From positions 162,305,043 to 162,369,042 of the forward strand of contig CP136069.1 in assembly GCA_032622095.1 (NCBI GenBank): a stretch of DNA of 64,000 nt. The letters run 5' to 3'. Both the position numbers and the translations under genes were made by a program. Below, in pieces: positions 54,119 through 64,000 of this stretch; positions within the stretch are counted from its first letter, which is position 1; each line of letters starts with the position of its first letter. Source of the DNA: Siphonodentalium dalli (taxonomy: Eukaryota > Mollusca > Scaphopoda > Gadilida > Siphonodentaliidae). Below the pieces are notes generated by a model. The model was not told the origin of the DNA. It ran no database searches and worked only from the letters and a program-made list of their open reading frames with translations.

Positions 54119-55195
54119 GACAAAGCGTTTCGCCAACGAAGTGTGTACATCGCCACGTTACAAATCCAATATTATCAGACTAACGAGAACAATGAAGATA
54201 TAGCAATAACTCGCGCGAATAACAATGTCTTTAAGTCCGTTGGAGTTAGGTCAGCGTTTCATTCAAAAACCCTAACAACTCATTCTAAAAAAAACTAACA
54301 ACTCATTCTAAAAAAAAACCTAACTGTGATAACCCAATGACGAGTCTAAGCTCCTTCCTTTCTCATTCTTATCTCAGACTTATACCTTATTATCATGATC
54401 TGTCTCTTCTCATCAACATTTTTAGCAGCAACAACAACAACCCACAATTCTATGGAACTCTCTTGAATGTGATGCGTTATTATATAGATAAAAAAATTAA
54501 TCAAAAGACCCACTTATGTCTCAATTAGATGTATTTAACAGATAAATTATCAATAATAAGTTAATTACAAGAAGTGGAAAGAAAATATATATCTATTGGA
54601 CGTCTTTGCGACTTAAAATATTATTCTACATTTCTGAGCCAATACAGATACCCTAGGGCAGAGATAGACCATCACTTTTTATACCTAGCCAACATATTTC
54701 TTCCTTGTATCATATACACAATTAAATAATGCCATTATGTGACGTGCATTGACCAATCCCATCTCCCGAGAGCGGCTACACAAAACGACAGTCATGTCTG
54801 AATTAAAATGTTATATCTTACAACAGAAAAGCAGACCATCACTCTCTCGCTAGGTGGGATTGATAAAAACTGATTCCCGGAAACGACTCATATAAGCCCC
54901 ACACGCCTGATGTCGAATCCGGTTCATGGTATTATATACTAGTTCTGATGTAATTTCTATTGCATTATTCATGGAACAAATAATATTTAAACTAAAAGAG
55001 ACGATCATGGAATTTTTGCTCGCCTGACAAAATTAAAAATATGTTCTTTTAAAAGTTGAAATGTTTCAATTAGAGGTTCATGTATACAATCTAATTATGT
55101 CTGGTGTGTGTATATAAAACATACAAATTGTAGTTGTATAGTGTCATATCGGATGGGCCATCTGTGATGTTGTGTGAGAAGATAGTGTTGCTGAC

Positions 55196-55351
55196 CTGTA
55201 CACTCATCCACACTGATGCAGTTGTCCTCCATCGTGGTGGTGCCGTCCGGACAATACTTGCACGATGTCGATCCCTCCTGGTCCTGGTATTGTCCAATTT
55301 CACATGGAAAGCAAACGCTGCCAGCCGCCATCGTTCCAACTGGACAAACGG
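55196..55351 (-). CDS. Minus gene, exon: first GCC2_GCC3 domain
   Basis: 156 bp, phase 1-1 on the reverse strand, between 'tttgtctgtag' and GTCAGC. CPVGTMAAGSV-C-FP-C-EIGQYQDQEGSTS-C-KY-C-PDGTTTMEDN...C: the counterpart of 20222-20377, with a handful of mild substitutions and no cysteine lost. Extracellular spacer domain of the ephrin-receptor-like Cys-rich type. Confidence 0.9.
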
Positions 55352-57906
55352 CTACAGACAAAAGCAATGTATTTTTTGTGAACATAACAAACGTTCACAG
55401 ATAATGGTTGTGTTAAAATGTATCAGTCCGCATGCGCACAAACTCAAAGTGGCATTCAACAAATAGCGTGCGTGTTATTTTCTATTGTTCTGGACATCAA
55501 CAGAGTCTTCTCAATTAGTGGGGTTACTTAGGTTCTTGCAATCTCGCGATTTGGTGACTATAGAGCACAACAGTTCAAACACACACATATGCTTTTAATA
55601 ATTATCCTTTTTTGGAGGGGTTAAGCAGATGGAGGTCCGATTTATTTTATGACTCAAAGGTAAAATGTCCGAGACAGCACCTGACATGAGTATCATTATC
55701 ACATAACTGGTTTATTGTCCACGGTGGCAAAAGGATGTAAATGATAACAATTGAATTAAGCTAGCCCATTGTACCTTTAACATCTCACAGTTCACTGAGC
55801 CTAGTTTTACTCTTATTTAATCTGCGACAAGGGGAGTTAGTCAACAGAGGCAAGTAGAAATCGACTGATACTAACCTCTGTAAAATCTCGAATCATAATA
55901 AAATGATAAGTAGTTTCATGCAGACTCTGATGTAAATGTATCCATATGAGGAATTGGTGGAACCATCCTAGCAGATCGTGAGTTGGGATTTATTTTCTGT
56001 TATTATAGCTCTGTTTTGTTTTGCTATTAACAATTTAATCCGTTCTATACTAAATAGTCATTGATGAGTAGTTATCCAATACGAAATGTTCAGATAATAA
56101 GTTCATCAACCGATCATAGGTCGTTTGTTGAACTGAACATTTCTGAACAATTCCCACCAATGAATAGGATACATTCTGCACTTTCTATTATCAGTCGCCT
56201 GTTTTTATTTCTTGAACGTCCCTACATATAATAATAGACACTACCAATGTGTAGATTTAGATATGACGGAAGAATCCAGTTTAGTAAATAAAGGTTAAAG
56301 ATATATTCAGTGTTTGATCTGGTAGGATGACAACAACAATAATGATGTAACTAAATTTAGCGTCACAAATGACTAACTCGTCTGTGAAAATATGACAAAA
56401 ACACCATGTAACACTCACATCCCTATTATAAGTTGGAGAGGGGATAATGGCATACATTGCATAAGGAAAATGGACAGTTTAAATGTTTAAGTAATACTAT
56501 ATGTCAACCCAGAGAACCATGTGAAGTTTGGATAAATCGAATGTGAAATGATGATTATAGGGTGACGAAGGATTTGGTGATACAAAGAACAAAATCATAG
56601 ATGCCTGCCAGCGGCCATGTTTTAATCGAGAATCATTCAAGATCGATAGCTCCCACTTAGAGGTGACCCTAAACATGCCTCTCAAATAAATGTGGGCTCC
56701 ATGGTGTACCAATTAATTTAAATATGAAATACAAGATATCCACTGATCTATAGGTCTTATCGATTAATGTTGGTTGTATGGCATGCCACATTATTTAGTC
56801 ATGCAAAGAGTAAAATACAAGATAGCTCCAATAATTGTGGGGTGTAGTGTGTGTCAATGGATCTAAATGTGAAATCCAAGATGTTTTTGTTATCAAATTT
56901 CGGAAACAAATTGTAAGCTCCAAGCTAGATGTCACCCCGTAGATCCATATGAAGTTTGGTGATGATCGGATGAGGGATATGCATGTATGGTGTGCCAAAA
57001 GGCAATTGGTGACAAACTAAAACTGGAGTGACATCTTATGGCAATAATGATATATTATAATCTAACTGTTAAATTATGTACATAATATTACGTGTAATTA
57101 GGAGTAATCTCACATTTGATATCTTAGTTTACGTCTGGAGAAGACCCGAACTTTTGCAGAGTTTGTGAGGTCAAATGAGTTTTTATTCTATTGAAATTAT
57201 GTAAATATTGTGATAAAATATATTTTACACATTAAAGTACTGCTTTCAGTTGATAACTCTTGTGTCGTTCAGAACAAATATTTATCTCTATGGAATAATC
57301 TGGGTTACTTTCTACTTCGACATATACAAGTATTATCCCTACCGATTTCACTAGCTGGATTACATCGAAGGAAACTTGTACTACTGTTACATATGCGATT
57401 GTATTTTAATAAATAGTAATTGTGCTCTTATAGCGCGTATTCCCAATGCCAGATGGGGCCTGCGCTCTTCACATTATTACCCCAGATGTTACCATTTTAC
57501 AAGAACTTCACAGGCGGCTTACGCTTACCTAACAACCAGGTCCCTATTTCTCGTCTAGGTACGTCGAAGCGAGTAGAGTACAAGTGACCTTGCCCAAAGG
57601 TCAGTCACAACATGGCGCGAGATTTGAAATAGCGTGTGGCTCTACAGCACATAGCGCTTAATCCGACCAAGCCACTGTTGCGGAGACGTGGTCAAGGCAC
57701 TGTAAACACTGGGCTACAACTTCCACAATATTATATGTCGATCTATAAAGGACAATATGTCCTCGCGAATTAAATATCCGAAACGTTATACAAAGCACCG
57801 AGAAACTAGAATACATCTTTAAATGTTATGAATCGTGTTTAGTGAACAGGGTAGGGTGTGTATAGTCCCATGTGTGCAGAAGGGCTTCACGTTTTAGCAA
57901 ACTCAC
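55352..57906. other. Intron of minus gene
   Basis: GT-AG intron. 55480-55800 matches the end of the plus intron in inverted orientation. 56050-56290 is R1 in minus orientation. 56500-57000 contains diverged repeats with 'gaagtttgg.gat.atcg' and 'tagctcc' phrases of dispersed type. No other exon recognised. Confidence 0.6.
56050..56290 (-). repeat. Dispersed intron repeat R1, copy
   Basis: Reverse complement of the R1 order ('ctaaatagtcattgatgag', 'gaaatgttcagataataag', 'gcctgtttttatttcttgaa'). Orthologous position to 19478-19680. Confidence 0.65.
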
Positions 57907-58098
57907 CACACAAGCTATCCGAGCTCACAGATCCTTCTTGACATACACTCAACGCTTCTGTTAGGGCTGCTGAAGTGGGCGTGTACGCAGTGCCATCCAC
58001 ATGCAACGCCAGGTACGTGTCGGTGTTGTTCAACAGATCGAATACAGAATCCTCCATGGATATTATTGTTTCTAGTGTCTCGTTTACCGCCGTGGCAC
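57907..58098 (-). CDS. Minus gene, exon: unnamed module, part 2
   Basis: 192 bp, phase 1-1 on the reverse strand, between 'atgcctag' and GTGAGT. It matches 18564-18755: 'NETLETIISMEDSVFDLLNN', 'HVDGTAYTP', then 'SVCQEGSVSSDSLC'. One notable change is Trp to Ser in the SV-S-(W/S)-DSLC stretch before the Cys-rich stalk. Function unknown; extracellular by context. Confidence 0.85.
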
Positions 58099-59017
58099 CT
58101 AGGCATAAATATTGGAAGAAAAACGACTTTTGTGAGTCAATTGAAGATAAACATGGATTAATTACCCCAGGGTAAATTTATTATCATAAGCGATACAAAG
58201 CAAAATGATGCTCACAAAAGCGTTTAAACCATGTAGTCTCAAGCTCGACAAGAGTACCGTTAAAGACCGTTATAATGGTCATGTTTTGGTTGGTGATCAA
58301 CTTATAACTTCACGGTGTTGGTGATAGTTATGGCCTCACTTATATCAGATTCAAAACTCACCAATCAAATAAAAGGCTGCTAGGAAACATGCCCTCTGAA
58401 TAAGGTGCCTTTATATGACTGGTGTTTTTTTTTTTAAATCATAGGTTTGATTCCGAGAACAACAATTCAATCAATCTTTGCTTCCAAATGTCTGTGTCGT
58501 TAAAACACCTAGGTTTATTTTATTAGATAGCAGAAGAATCTGTAAATTCCAAGGCAATTAATTATCACCCGGAAACCAAACTAATTGGTAAATTCTAAGA
58601 CGACAAGGGCCATAACTCTGGTAAGAACGTGCGCACCGAACCCAAATTCCACCTTGACGTATATTTTCATGTGGGTTATCTGCATACCAAAAACAACCAA
58701 ATAATTAAAACTAAAGTTATCACATGGCAACCGAAATAATATGCAAATTCTAGTCGACAAGGAGCATAAGTCTCTAATTCCGTTAAAATGGGCAGATTGT
58801 ACCCAAATTTGAACTTGACCTGTATGTTCATGTGGGTAATCCACATGCACAATTTGAAAACTATCAGGTTACTATATGTTATCACCCGGAAACAAATTGG
58901 GACGGACGAACGGACACTGGTATTTCTATAGTACTCTGAAAAAACGTTGTGTGGGACAATTACGTGGCTGACGACAGAGGTACCATGCACAAACACACAC
59001 GAAATATATATACTAAC
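58099..59017. other. Intron of minus gene with tandem repeat
   Basis: GT-AG intron. Holds two tandem units of about 155-162 bp at 58564-58718 and 58719-58880 and a third start at 58881, with 'agggccataactctgg', 'cccaaatt.gaacttgac', 'ttcatgtgggt.atc' and 'atcacccggaaac'. The terminal 'gggacggacgaacgga' is typical of molluscan repeats (recall only). Confidence 0.7.
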
Positions 59018-59299
59018 GTAGAGCTGGGTCATCATGAGACCACTCTGTTGATAGAGAGTCCATAGCAGACTCGAAGTGAATTGTTACTTCTGTACCGTCA
59101 TCAGGTGAACGTTTACTGAGTCGGTGGCTCTCATTGCCACAAGCGTTGACGCTGTAGCGACATTTGTTTTCCTTCTTGCATTGCAGTTCATCCAGAGTGG
59201 GAGTTAGCTGACTGCTGACGCCATTACCGTTGTTAGAGCATACATTCACTGGATATTTGACAGTAACTTTGCCTTCATATTTGCTGACTTTTTTGGATT
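59018..59299 (-). CDS. Minus gene, exon: unnamed Cys-containing module, part 1
   Basis: 282 bp, phase 1-1 on the reverse strand, between 'ttcaattctag' and GTTAGT; one codon longer than the plus exon (an extra Asp near the end, 'WSHDDPAL'). It keeps the cysteine layout C...C-KKENK-C-RYSVNA-C. The basic run reads HESHRLSKRS, so the P4 Arg of the furin-type site seen in the plus gene is Leu here. Family unknown; it lies between sushi and GCC2_GCC3 modules. Confidence 0.85.
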
Positions 59300-60847
59300 C
59301 TAGAATTGAAAATAAAGCCACTCTTATTAAAAGGTAGTATATCTCTTCCAGACCAAAACAACAACAACAACATAATTTTAACAAAACCATTACTTAAAGG
59401 CCCACTTAATTTTCGAATCACCAGATCACATTATATACAATATATTCCATGGTATATACCATTTGAAATAGGAAGCTCCAAAACATTGTATTATTAACTG
59501 ATCCGGTCGAATAAACTGGGAACATGTTGTTTTTGTCGAGGTACCAATGTGTGTCCTGTATTTGATTTTGATCCGGACTGTAATATAAAGTCTATTATAC
59601 TCAATGGAAGGGGAATAACTCTATCTCTTAGTTTGAATTCTGATGCATTCGTGGTCGACAAGGAAGGAAGTCTTGGAATGAATCTCTATCGCTTGGTGGA
59701 CAGTCCTAGGCCACAGCTGCCTCGTATTCTGGTGGAATATATATTTTTTGGTTCCTCTTCCAAATGGTATATAATATGGAATATTGTTATCTGGGCATTC
59801 GAAAATTAAGCGGGTCTTTAAGACTCAAATAACTTTTTTGTGAATAAAACACAGACAAAATTTATTTGGTATATATTAGTTGTCAATAAAGACATAATGA
59901 AGTGGTTATCTCTGTGCAGTCCAGCGAAATCTCTTTGAGTCACACTAACATTTGACTTGGCAAAGGGTGCTAACAAGATTAAGAGTTCTCCCTCTTGCTA
60001 CGTTCCGAACGTTTCTGCAAGTCGCCTGTTCTAAAAATATCCCATTTTTTCAGTTCCGTTTGAACGTAGGTGATATATGAGAAAAACTGAATATAATCGA
60101 TTAATGAAAAGAAGCTTGTCTGGACAGGTGTCACTGATTCATATCTATTATTTTATACACCGGAATGTATATACAACTAATTGTTATATATAGGATGTGA
60201 TGCACTATCATTAACCATTTGATAGCTGATCACTCATGCATGGGTAGTTCATTTATTCTCACTTATTCATATGTAGGGATGTTCTGGTAAGGTCATATAA
60301 ATTAAATGTATAAATTATCATACGATTGTTTTAATCTTTTTGTGAAAATTTAAGGAGAGGGATTTATTATCTATTTCCTATTAATTATTCAATGACCAAG
60401 AAAATCCACAATAATTACAATGTGAGTGTGGATGGTTGGTCGGATGGTCGGTCACAAGTTTACAATGTATGTAACGTAAAGATATATGCTGTACTATGTT
60501 ATGCTTATATAGTGATATAAAAGTGCAATACATACAATAATTAAAATGGCACCTTTGCAAAAACAGTGCATGTGTGTAAATCATCTCAGCTGCCCTCCGT
60601 ATTGCAAAACAAGTTTATGTATACTTATCTGTCTCTAAAATAGGCAAATTATTTACAGTAAGATATATTTATATTTATTCATATCATTGAAAGCTATATG
60701 AAGATAAATGGCTACCTGTTTTAAGTGCGAAATAATCACTATTGATCCTACGAAATATTCACTATTGATGCTGCGCTCGGCCTCTATACGACCTGAATCC
60801 CGCATATCAAAAGCGAGGTTGACACACTTAAACCAATGCAAACTCAC
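59300..60847. other. Intron of minus gene
   Basis: GT-AG intron, 1.5 kb against 6.7 kb in the plus gene; the difference is mostly inserted repeats in the plus copy. An 86-codon open frame at 59549-59809 is unrecognised. Confidence 0.55.
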
Positions 60848-61054
60848 TTGAACATGACCGTGGGGTCCTCACAGCCTCCATGCCATTCCATAAGTAATTT
60901 GTTGTTCTTCCACACTTGTACTCATTCTCAAAATTCAGTCCCGGTGGTGTAACGTAACCGTCGTCACAGTCCATAACACAGACAAGCAGTTCTCCTGCCA
61001 CTGTGCAACTCACGTGTCCCTTCGTGGGTGTTCGCATCGCACTCCTGATGCAAA
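60848..61054 (-). CDS. Minus gene, exon: sushi/CCP domain (six-Cys type)
   Basis: 207 bp, phase 1-1 on the reverse strand, after 'tctatgtag' and before GTGAGT. Same six cysteines and 'DCDDGYVTPPG' and 'LWNGMEAV' blocks as the plus exon, with changes concentrated in the first third (T, K, V, V and A at positions differing from plus). Adhesion/recognition module placed directly after the TSP1 exon in this gene. Confidence 0.88.
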
Positions 61055-61876
61055 CTACATAGAAACGCAGTTATTATAATAATAAACAATAATCAGTAAT
61101 TATACATAAATGTAAAACCACGTGTTGTTCTAAAAGAGTTGCATAGTTAATAGTGTTCAAACCAGAAACGATAAAATTACATAGAAATAATCTAAAATAG
61201 AAACAATTTTTGATTCATGCATATATGTTTTGATAAAATGATAATATTCAAGGCATATGGAAATAACCTGGTAGGATGTTAAAGGAAAGAACATTAGTAC
61301 CTTTCGAAAGTTATTATAAATAGTATTGAACCTATAATTATGCCTAACGCATGGTAATAACTATATAATTGGATTGAGTATATGCTTCAATATACATATT
61401 GCTTAGACATTGCCCCTTGCTGATATAGGTCTATACTATAGTAGTTAGTGCATAGTATTTAATGTTATAAATTAAGCCTATAAATTAAGCCTATAGTTAA
61501 GCATGCCACCTTTATGCCTAGATTCTAATTGATTAAAGCATGTCTAGTAATGCAACATCAGTTTTCTTGCTAATGAACAAAATTGATCTAAAATGGAATG
61601 ATTTATGTATAACAAATGTTTATAAATAAATAAGTTAATTGTTCATTATCATATGGGAGCTCATCAGAAGTTTCAAATTTTCTTTTTATCGCGTCCACTG
61701 CTGATTCTTCGCTTGTGTGCTAAAATGAAGTCACTTTATTATTTCTAAAAAAATAATGTATACGCTCGAAAATGTTAGCGATACTGTATGATCTGTATTG
61801 TAAATTTGATGTGACGCCACACATACGTATGAAGTCTATAGACGAAAAAGATTATGCCGGGTTGTTATACATGTAC
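61055..61876. other. Intron of minus gene
   Basis: GT-AG intron. Its first ~40 bases downstream of the exon edge (upstream on the plus strand) match 8985-9028. A short duplicated 'ataaattaagcctata' at about 61468-61495. Nothing else. Confidence 0.55.
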
Positions 61877-62047
61877 CTGGACATGGATCAGTTGAGCACG
61901 GACCCTCTTCTGTCGCCCTTCCCTGACATGGCACGCCACCGAACTGTGGCTTGGGGTCATTGCATAATCGTTCTCTGTGTCTGGTTCCTCCTGCACAACT
62001 CACATTACACTGTGTCCACTCGGTCCAATTACCCCATCCACCATTCA
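61877..62047 (-). CDS. Minus gene, exon: thrombospondin type 1 repeat
   Basis: 171 bp, phase 1-1 on the reverse strand, between 'gtattatccag' and GTACAT. It encodes one TSP1 repeat: WGNWTEWTQCNVSCAGGTRH, then RERLC, CQGRATEEGPC and DPCPG, i.e. the WxxWxxW strand, CSxTCGxG-like turn and six cysteines of the group 1 type. Trp residues in WxxW are usual C-mannosylation sites, and two Asn sequons (NWT, NVS) are present. TSP1 repeats bind glycosaminoglycans and other matrix ligands. No equivalent was found upstream of the plus-gene sushi exon. Confidence 0.92.
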
Positions 62048-63220
62048 CTGGATAATACCATAAATATAATATATAATAACATCCAAACAAATCAAGTTCA
62101 TCAATTTTCGCAATAATAATTGTTTATTCTTTTAATCTATTTAATATTTAAAAATAGACGTCATATCTGACTAAGCTCCCGTATAATATTAACCACTGAA
62201 TGGCCTCCACTGTCGTGAGAGAGCATGAGGACTTAGCCTCAGTTACATATCACATATCACACATCACACATCGCTTTGACTGCATGATTTGCCAACGTCA
62301 ATATGAACTAAAAAACACAATCTAGCAGAAGTACCGGGTAAGCCCAAAACATAATCTTAGTTCCCCGCTGATACTGTGTGTTAATAATGATGTGTAACAA
62401 TGTGCATGAACCCTTGGCCCATATGAGCAATCCAAAATCGAGTCCAAGATGGCTGCTAATGATTTCATGAAACAGGGTTTAATGTGACAAATTGCAATAT
62501 ACTGTGGGGACATCCTTGCAACCTTTTAATTTTCCAAATATAAGATTGCAGCTAGCTCATATGATAATGAATAAACTATTAGAGAAAACAATAAATTATA
62601 ATTTTCAGATCAGAGAATGTTGCCATTAACGTGCAAAATTGTTCAATACAGGAAGTACCTTACTCGTAATTAAATTCGCAAATAACTGTTTTTCGCGCAC
62701 CCACCAGTGCGTGAAGTTAAAACTGAGCGAAAAATAGAATGACTAATAAATTTTAGTGAACACAAGAAAACAAAATAAACTGGTTAATTTATTTATCGTG
62801 TTTGTATATAAATATTCATGTAATTTTCCTGGACCATCACAAAATGGTAACATGCATACTATATTTCTTGAATCAGCAGCCAATCGAAAGTCGTGGTGTT
62901 CAATATACTTAGTTGATGCCATGTCAAGGATGTTAACTATCGGATTATGTAATACTTGTTATTGGACCAAGTGCAATAGAATTACATAATTATATCTTCA
63001 CCACAATACAACTAATAGTTACTATCTGCCTGTACTACATGTATATTTATATCCTAGTGGTCTTTAAATGTAATAGCATTTTACGGAAATAGGTTTGTCA
63101 GTTTTGAATTCGCAAATCAGTGTGCACCAATTCAAAGTGTGCAAATTTAAAACAGAGCGAAAAATAATACTGTGCTAATTTAAATACGAGTAGTAAATGG
63201 TATGTTCGAAACAAACTCAC
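62048..63220. other. Intron of minus gene
   Basis: GT-AG intron. A short 'catatcaca' tandem at 62245-62275, and a diverged duplicate: 'gaattcgcaaa...cagagcgaaaaata' near 63106-63165 and 'aaattcgcaaa...actgagcgaaaaata' near 62671-62740. No exon recognised. Confidence 0.5.
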
Positions 63221-63454
63221 GGATGATATTTTCACATAATTCTCCAGTAATTCCATCCGGACAGGAACACGTGTAGTTGTCTCCCTGGGACTGGCATGTG
63301 GCGCCATGCTTGCACTGATTTTCTTCGCAGACAGCAGGCGAAACCTCACAATTTATTCCTGTGTAACCATGGTTACAATGACATTCATAACTACCAATCC
63401 CATCACTGCATATATGGTCAGCACCACACGGAGAGGATGAACATGGCTTGCCAC
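63221..63454 (-). CDS. Minus gene, exon: two EGF-like domains
   Basis: 234 bp, phase 1-1 on the reverse strand, between 'tttacttccag' and GTGAGT. Two complete EGF modules: [12 protein letters not shown]...[12 protein letters not shown], and [12 protein letters not shown]...[12 protein letters not shown]. Each has six cysteines with the C-x-C and G-Y/I-T-G signature. The second has a plain (non-calcium) start. This is the most 5' exon of the minus gene in the window. The phase-1 acceptor shows that more exons lie beyond 64 kb, including the signal peptide. Confidence 0.93.
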
Positions 63455-64000
63455 CTGGAAGTAAAGCATATGGTTGGTTCGTTTGTATTTTAGTATCATT
63501 TAACTGATTTCAGCCATTAGGAAAAATCATAGCAATGTCACTTTCATAGTTGGAGATTCTAAATAGATGTCAGTTTCACAATGAACATAAATTGACTTAA
63601 ACGCATGAGTCGGTTACATCTCTTATTGTACGCACACGTTAGAGGGGACAGCAAGCAAAGCAGACTGAACCAGGAACAAGGCTCACTGACTGACCGTTTA
63701 AGAACTAACTGCAGTCTCTGAATTCTCTGATTAAAGTCTTAAAGCGCACCAGATGTATTACCATTATGTTTATGAATTTCTGTATTAACCCTCTCTTTAC
63801 TAAATTGATTCTTCTGAACAGTTGTACAAGTATACAATGGAATGCTTTATCGATCATTTGGAGAGATGTCCAGGTAATAAAACAGATGATAGATAGACAA
63901 AAATAAAATACAAGTGCAGACAAATTTCATTAAAAGACCTTGTTGAAATTATTATCTGAACATTTCCAAAGGGAACTGCTCCAAAATAAGTATTTAGTAT
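63455..64000. other. Intron of minus gene (incomplete)
   Basis: Contains an R1 repeat copy in plus orientation (63782-64000) that runs to the window edge; otherwise nothing recognised. Confidence 0.5.
63782..64000 (+). repeat. Dispersed intron repeat R1, copy
   Basis: 'tgtattaacc', 'tactaaattgattcttctga', 'gttgtacaagtatacaatgg', 'catttggagagatgtccagg', 'aaataaaatacaagtgcaga' and 'aagtatttagtat' in R1 order; cut by the window end. Confidence 0.7.

Larger units (their letters stand above)
52943..54330. mobile_element. Jockey/CR1-like LINE with inverted 5' part
   Basis: The 5' coding part (minus strand) and 3' coding part (plus strand) meet head to head near 53520-53535 with the RT domain missing between them. 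This is the structure left by twin priming or by internal deletion with inversion. The 3' end has a 24-bp direct repeat (54274-54320, 'aacaactcattctaaaaaaa'). It is located in an intron of the minus gene. Confidence 0.6.
51195..55195. other. Large intron of minus gene with inserted elements
   Basis: GT-AG intron of 4 kb (reverse strand). From left to right: an A-rich patch (51330-51420), a block matching 21240-22300 in direct orientation (51520-52480, with MITE-B copy 2), a three-unit tandem repeat (52480-52870), a rearranged LINE (52943-54330), then sequence homologous to the plus intron in inverted orientation (54990-55190). Confidence 0.65.

Overview
This is eukaryotic, AT-rich, intron-rich DNA from an animal, most likely a lophotrochozoan and probably a bivalve mollusc. 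That placement is an inference from the mix of modular extracellular exons, GT-AG introns, many short inverted-repeat elements, a tRNA-derived SINE ending in an ATT repeat, Tx1-like and jockey/CR1-like LINE remains, a Ty3/Gypsy remnant and tandem copies of a 'gggccataactctgg' repeat. Nothing looks prokaryotic: there are no operons, CRISPR arrays, intact tRNA genes or rRNA genes.

The only genes I can support are two paralogous, incomplete transmembrane receptor-like genes lying tail to tail. The plus-strand copy (9029-26281, seven exons seen) encodes a six-Cys sushi/CCP domain, an unnamed module split over two exons, two GCC2_GCC3 (ephrin-receptor-like) Cys-rich domains, one membrane helix and a tail of about 40 residues. 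The minus-strand copy (63454 down to 48298, nine exons seen) has the same seven exons and, upstream of them, a thrombospondin type 1 exon and an exon with two EGF domains. All ectodomain exons are phase 1-1, so each is a symmetric cassette. The layout recalls the sushi to GCC2_GCC3 part of polydom/SVEP1-like proteins, here tied to a membrane anchor. Both genes run off the readable part at their 5' ends. Introns also match in inverted orientation, so this is an inverted segmental duplication. One intron segment of about 1 kb breaks that rule: it has the same orientation in both copies.

Layout. 1-9.0 kb: repeats, a 5'-truncated Tx1-like LINE (about 1.74-3.47 kb), a tandem duplication at 5 kb, a near-perfect 65-bp-arm hairpin (5879-6020) and a foldback element (7554-8263). 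9.0-26.6 kb: plus gene; its first intron holds a second MITE copy, tandem repeats and a broken Ginger-like DNA transposon (11666-13101, TATA target duplication). 26.6-48.2 kb: no gene; a degraded minus-strand Gypsy element (about 27.4-31.7 kb), a SINE (33382-33804), a 24-unit 18-bp minisatellite (33895-34326), a long inverted repeat (arms of about 615 bp, 35731-38210), a 1.5-kb tandem duplication (40395-43426) whose units each carry a different hairpin insertion, an 807-bp TIR element with 9-bp target duplication (45628-46434) and a piggyBac-like MITE made of two mutually reverse-complementary hairpins (46633-47023). 48.3-64 kb: minus gene; its largest intron holds a three-unit tandem repeat and a rearranged LINE.

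The most unusual signals are the set of unrelated long hairpins that share a central CGAG-type motif, with evidence from the tandem duplication that they insert; the colinearity break inside the duplicated genes; and differences between the paralogues in a furin-type site, the C-terminal end and the 5' exon set. Calls rest on reading by eye; no alignment or database search was run.
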